Below are positions 4,959 to 6,803 of a stretch of DNA of 6,803 nt, one piece after another. The notes below the pieces were generated by a model, which did no database searches, had not been told where the DNA came from, and saw only the letters and a list, made by a program, of their open reading frames with translations. The stretch is from NCBI GenBank assembly GCA_018822835.1, contig JAHJJO010000072.1, positions 1-6,803 on the forward strand, in the 5' to 3' direction. This stretch comes from Patescibacteria group bacterium (lineage in GTDB: Bacteria; Patescibacteriota; Patescibacteriia; Patescibacteriales; JAHJJO01). Made by a program: the position numbers and the translations under genes. The first letter of the stretch is position 1. Each line of letters begins with the position of its first letter.

Positions 4959-5798
4959 TTATTGAGCGGATCCTTTTTTTAATGCTTCTTCATTTGGAAT
5001 AACAATTTCGCCGTCACTACCATCTAAAATAACTGCCATATTATTAACTTCTTTCACCTTACCTTTATGTCCGGCCAATTTTACCATTTCTCCTTTTTTG
5101 TAATATTGCTTGGTGTAATAACCGCCAATAATATTGGACACAACCGTTCTTGATCCGAGTCCAAGAGCAAGTACTAATAGGGCAACCACGCCGATAACAA
5201 TTGCTGTTACATTAGCAGTAATAATAGTAATGTCTAATCCTAACTGTGAGGCCGCAATAGACGCGCCAAGTAAAACTACCAGCCCTTCGGCAATTACTGC
5301 TACCACATTGCCATAAGCAATATGAAGCTTTTCTAAACCAGCCATTATCGCGCTCTTAACAAAACGACCGACCATTAATGCCAAAATAACAGTAATAATA
5401 GCCACAATTAGGTTCGGCAAGTAAGCAATCAATTGATTGAATGTTTTAATCACCACTTCAAGACCCAATGCTTCAAATACAGCTGACAGAAAAACCAAGA
5501 GTACGATCCAATAGACAATAGATGCCAAAATCTCTACTGTGTCTTTTTTAACCCCTGCTTTTTGCAGGATTTCATCTAAATTAGTTCGTTCTACCAATTT
5601 AGTAAAACCGACCCATTTCAGTACTTTTTTAGTCGTTCCGCGAAACATTTTAGCCACAATTAAACCAAGGATAAAAATTGCCAGCGCGCCAATAATACTA
5701 GGCAGGTATGCTGCCACCGTGTTTAAAAGACTCGTGGCGGTGATCAAAAGCACATCTGAGGTATTTTGAATATATGTTGTAATATTTGTTGGATTCAT
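4959..5798 (-). CDS. MscS-like membrane protein with conserved TM-helix repeats
   Basis: This is probably a small mechanosensitive-channel-like protein of the cytoplasmic membrane; family members release solutes during hypo-osmotic stress, but activity here is unproven. Its 279 residues show five hydrophobic helices at about 32-52, 88-112, 125-147, 163-185 and 191-215. The last one runs into 'LALGLGSRTVVSNIIGGYY' (210-228), which resembles the pore helix and the exit of MscS ('ALG-x-G...VSN-x-I-(A/G)-G'). A short beta domain follows (KKGEMVKLAGHKGKVKEV...DGSDGEIVIPNEEAL), matching the MscS 'VGD-x-(V/I)-...G-x-V-x-x-I...DG-x-x-V-x-IPN' pattern. The large C-terminal vestibule of E. coli MscS is absent, and extra N-terminal helices resemble the conserved TM-helix family often annotated in these organisms. 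The start at 5798 follows a long A-rich leader without a Shine-Dalgarno. It lies downstream of a sigma factor gene on the same strand and is followed by a strong terminator. Confidence 0.82.
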   Translation of the reverse strand: MNPTNITTYIQNTSDVLLITATSLLNTVAAYLPSIIGALAIFILGLIVAKMFRGTTKKVLKWVGFTKLVERTNLDEILQKAGVKKDTVEILASIVYWIVLLVFLSAVFEALGLEVVIKTFNQLIAYLPNLIVAIITVILALMVGRFVKSAIMAGLEKLHIAYGNVVAVIAEGLVVLLGASIAASQLGLDITIITANVTAIVIGVVALLVLALGLGSRTVVSNIIGGYYTKQYYKKGEMVKLAGHKGKVKEVNNMAVILDGSDGEIVIPNEEALKKGSAQ

Positions 5799-5827
5799 AT
5801 TTTTTTAGATTAGTTAATTCTCCCCAG

Positions 5828-5856
5828 AGTTATCCTAGGCAATATCCTGGATAACT
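5828..5856. promoter_or_regulatory. Hairpin in the MscS-like gene leader
   Basis: AGTTATCC-T-AGG (5828-5839) pairs with CCTGGATAACT (5846-5856) over 11 bp with one bulged base. On the minus strand it lies about 30 bp upstream of the start codon and just downstream of the predicted -10, so it would form near the 5' end of the mRNA or act as an operator-like palindrome. Confidence 0.45.
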
Positions 5857-5862
5857 ATTATA
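5857..5862 (-). promoter_or_regulatory. Possible -10 box for the MscS-like gene
   Basis: TATAAT occurs on the minus strand at 5857-5862, placing a start near 5850 and a leader of about 50 nt. The hexamer 17 bp upstream (TTAGAA) is a poor -35, so this is a tentative call. The nearby palindrome ATTAT-AGGG-ATAAT (5857-5870) overlaps the box. Confidence 0.35.
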
Positions 5863-6039
5863 GGGATAATGATAAAAAATTCTAACAATACCTTAACAAC
5901 ATCAAGATACTCAATTGAACAAAACACATTTTGTTTGAGATTTGCTGGTGCTTTAGTATTATTATGCTCATTTTCGAGCAAATTTTTTATAGTATATACC
6001 ATATTTATTTAATTTAATTAATGCTTCTTTTGTCGACTT

Positions 6040-6552
6040 TTAATGAAAAGCGTTTTGTAATTGTTTTTTTGCTCTAGCAATTCTCATCTTGACGGCACTG
6101 ACGCCAAGACCAGTAATTTGAGCAATTTCATCATATGTGTATCCTTCCGCGTATTTCATCAAAAGAAGCACTTTCATATCTTTAGACAATACTGAAAGCA
6201 CTTTTGTCACATCTTCACGGTTTGATATTAGAATTTCAATATTAGGATATAAATCTTCAATCTCAAAACCGGCTTCCTCCAATTCATTTAGGGAGAAAAA
6301 ATATTTTCTTTTTTTCAACGCGGTTATGCAATAATTAACTGTTATGCGATACAGCCAAGTCGAAAATACTGACCTGCGTTCAAAAGATGACAGAGCAAAA
6401 TATACTTTTATCCAAACTTCTTGCGCTGCGTCTTGCGCGTCTTCATAATTTTCTAAATATGACAAACACTTACGATAAACAATATCAATATATTTATCAT
6501 AAAGCTTTTCAAAAGATTCTTTTTCTTGATTTGTTTGAAATAAAATTATCAT
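6040..6552 (-). CDS. ECF-type RNA polymerase sigma factor (sigma-70 family)
   Basis: It would direct RNA polymerase to a specific set of promoters. From the ATG at 6550-6552 the protein has 170 residues, typical of ECF sigma factors. Region 2 is clear: 'FEKLYDKYIDIVYRKCLSYLENYEDAQDAAQEVWIKVYFAL...FSTWLYRITVNYCI' (residues about 14-76), including the DAQDAAQE-x-(W/F) core-binding helix and the STWLYRI -10 recognition helix. Region 4 near the end carries a helix-turn-helix: 'MKYAEGYTYDEIAQITGLGVSAVKMRIARAKKQL'. Region 3 is replaced by a short acidic linker, as expected. The frame stays open upstream to 6693, but those codons are antisense to a recognisable transposase tail and hold no sigma domain; an alternative start is at 6567. 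No Shine-Dalgarno or promoter was recognised. No anti-sigma gene is adjacent; the next gene on the strand is the MscS-like channel, a possible target. Confidence 0.9.
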   Translation of the reverse strand: MIILFQTNQEKESFEKLYDKYIDIVYRKCLSYLENYEDAQDAAQEVWIKVYFALSSFERRSVFSTWLYRITVNYCITALKKRKYFFSLNELEEAGFEIEDLYPNIEILISNREDVTKVLSVLSKDMKVLLLMKYAEGYTYDEIAQITGLGVSAVKMRIARAKKQLQNAFH

Positions 6553-6708
6553 GTTTACAAAAGTCATAACAAAACAATGCTTTGGGGAGGTCACTTTTGG
6601 ACAAGCGGTTATTACATCAACACAGTAGGTCTTTATGGCAACGAAGAAGTAATAAGAAATTATGTTCAAGGGCAAGGTAAACACTATCAACAAACGTATA
6701 GGGAATAA
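6544..6708 (+). pseudogene. IS200/IS605-family transposase remnant (C-terminal tail)
   Basis: On the plus strand the frame from 6544 to the TAA at 6706-6708 ends with a 43-residue segment (from the ATG at 6577) containing 'LWGGHFWTSGYYINTVGLYG' and 'NEEVIRNYVQGQGKHYQ'. This is the typical C-terminus of the Y1 (HUH) transposases TnpA: the 'LW-x-x-x-(F/Y)-W-x-x-GY' strand and the helix with the catalytic tyrosine (Y at 6661-6663). The HUH metal-binding half and everything upstream are missing; an in-frame stop lies at 6541-6543, and the sigma gene starts at once on the other strand. It therefore looks like a truncated, inactive insertion. Its tail overlaps the sigma gene's extended open frame in antisense, which is why that extension should not be read as protein. 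Confidence 0.75.
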
Positions 6709-6744
6709 CTGACGTTATTTGAGGGCATATCGTGAAGGGCGCGT

Positions 6745-6773
6745 AATACCCCGACAGCTTGCTGCGGGGTATT
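6745..6773. terminator. Strong hairpin behind the transposase remnant (terminator or IS right-end hairpin)
   Basis: AATACCCCG (6745-6753) pairs with CGGGGTATT (6765-6773). The inner CAGC-TT-GCTG (6755-6764) continues the stem, leaving a single bulged A at 6754. TTATTTA follows on the plus strand, which suits a rho-independent terminator. IS200/IS605 elements also carry a subterminal hairpin, often with an unpaired base in the stem, just beyond the transposase gene, and the position fits that equally well. Confidence 0.65.
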
Positions 6774-6803
6774 TTATTTAAAAAAATACAACTAAATTTA
6801 ATA

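Larger units (their letters stand above)
5799..6039. other. Intergenic region between sigma factor and MscS-like gene
   Basis: This 241-bp gap holds no convincing gene. Besides the leader hairpin and -10 box listed separately, it contains a bulged foldback (CTCAA/TTGAG with ACAAAA/TTTTGT, 5910-5939). There is also a small hairpin TGCTC-attttc-GAGCA (5965-5980) followed by TTTTTT on the plus strand. No anti-sigma gene is present. Confidence 0.6.

Noticed and set aside
5861..5870. TAGGGATAAT resembling part of a homing endonuclease site
   Set aside because: Only a partial match, and no endonuclease gene is present.
5965..5988. Plus-strand terminator (TGCTC/GAGCA stem followed by six T)
   Set aside because: The stem has only 5 bp and there is no plus-strand gene upstream for it to terminate; probably chance in AT-rich DNA.
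6553..6693. N-terminal extension of the sigma factor frame (about 47 residues)
   Set aside because: It is antisense to a recognisable transposase tail, is hydrophobic and cysteine-containing without any sigma pattern, and region 2 begins properly only after the ATG at 6552.

Overview
This AT-rich window carries eight protein-coding genes, all on the minus strand. One is cut off by the window edge. A transposase remnant lies on the plus strand at the far right. No rRNA, tRNA or CRISPR array was seen. Low GC, compact housekeeping proteins (uS2 of 224 residues, RecA of 340, EF-Ts of 270), lysine/isoleucine-rich coding and short repeat-filled spacers suggest a small-genome bacterium of the Candidate Phyla Radiation (Patescibacteria, perhaps Parcubacteria-like). 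That is an inference from style, not a phylogenetic result. Trp is encoded by TGG where I checked, so there is no sign of UGA recoding.

Transcription runs right to left. At the right edge is the C-terminal tail of an IS200/IS605-type transposase (plus strand) with a strong hairpin behind it. Diverging from it is an ECF-type sigma factor (6040-6552). Next come a five-helix MscS-like membrane protein (4959-5798) and two back-to-back perfect hairpins (4871-4944), which probably end that unit. A near-consensus sigma-70 promoter (TTGACT-N17-TATACT) then starts the housekeeping block: rpsB (ribosomal protein S2), tsf (EF-Ts), a PSP1/RicT-family protein, a lone F0 ATP synthase b subunit (atpF), recA, and the first 80 codons of what looks like argS.

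Translation dominates the left part (uS2, EF-Ts, ArgRS), with DNA recombination (RecA), an ATP synthase stalk subunit and a cysteine-rich PSP1 protein between. The other ATP synthase genes are not adjacent. The sigma factor and channel could form a small envelope or osmotic stress module, but the only link is adjacency and shared strand.

The most striking feature is the intergenic DNA. Almost every gene boundary holds a different repeat or palindrome: an AAAGTT-rich foldback before recA, a 143-bp three-armed palindromic element before atpF, a heptamer array that supplies the tsf stop and the ricT start, an octamer array plus a 95-bp MITE-like element before tsf, duplicated leader sequence on both sides of rpsB, and twin hairpins after the channel gene. 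No start codon is preceded by a clear Shine-Dalgarno sequence. I did not find a recognisable new defence or biosynthetic system. The repeats are the part most worth following up.
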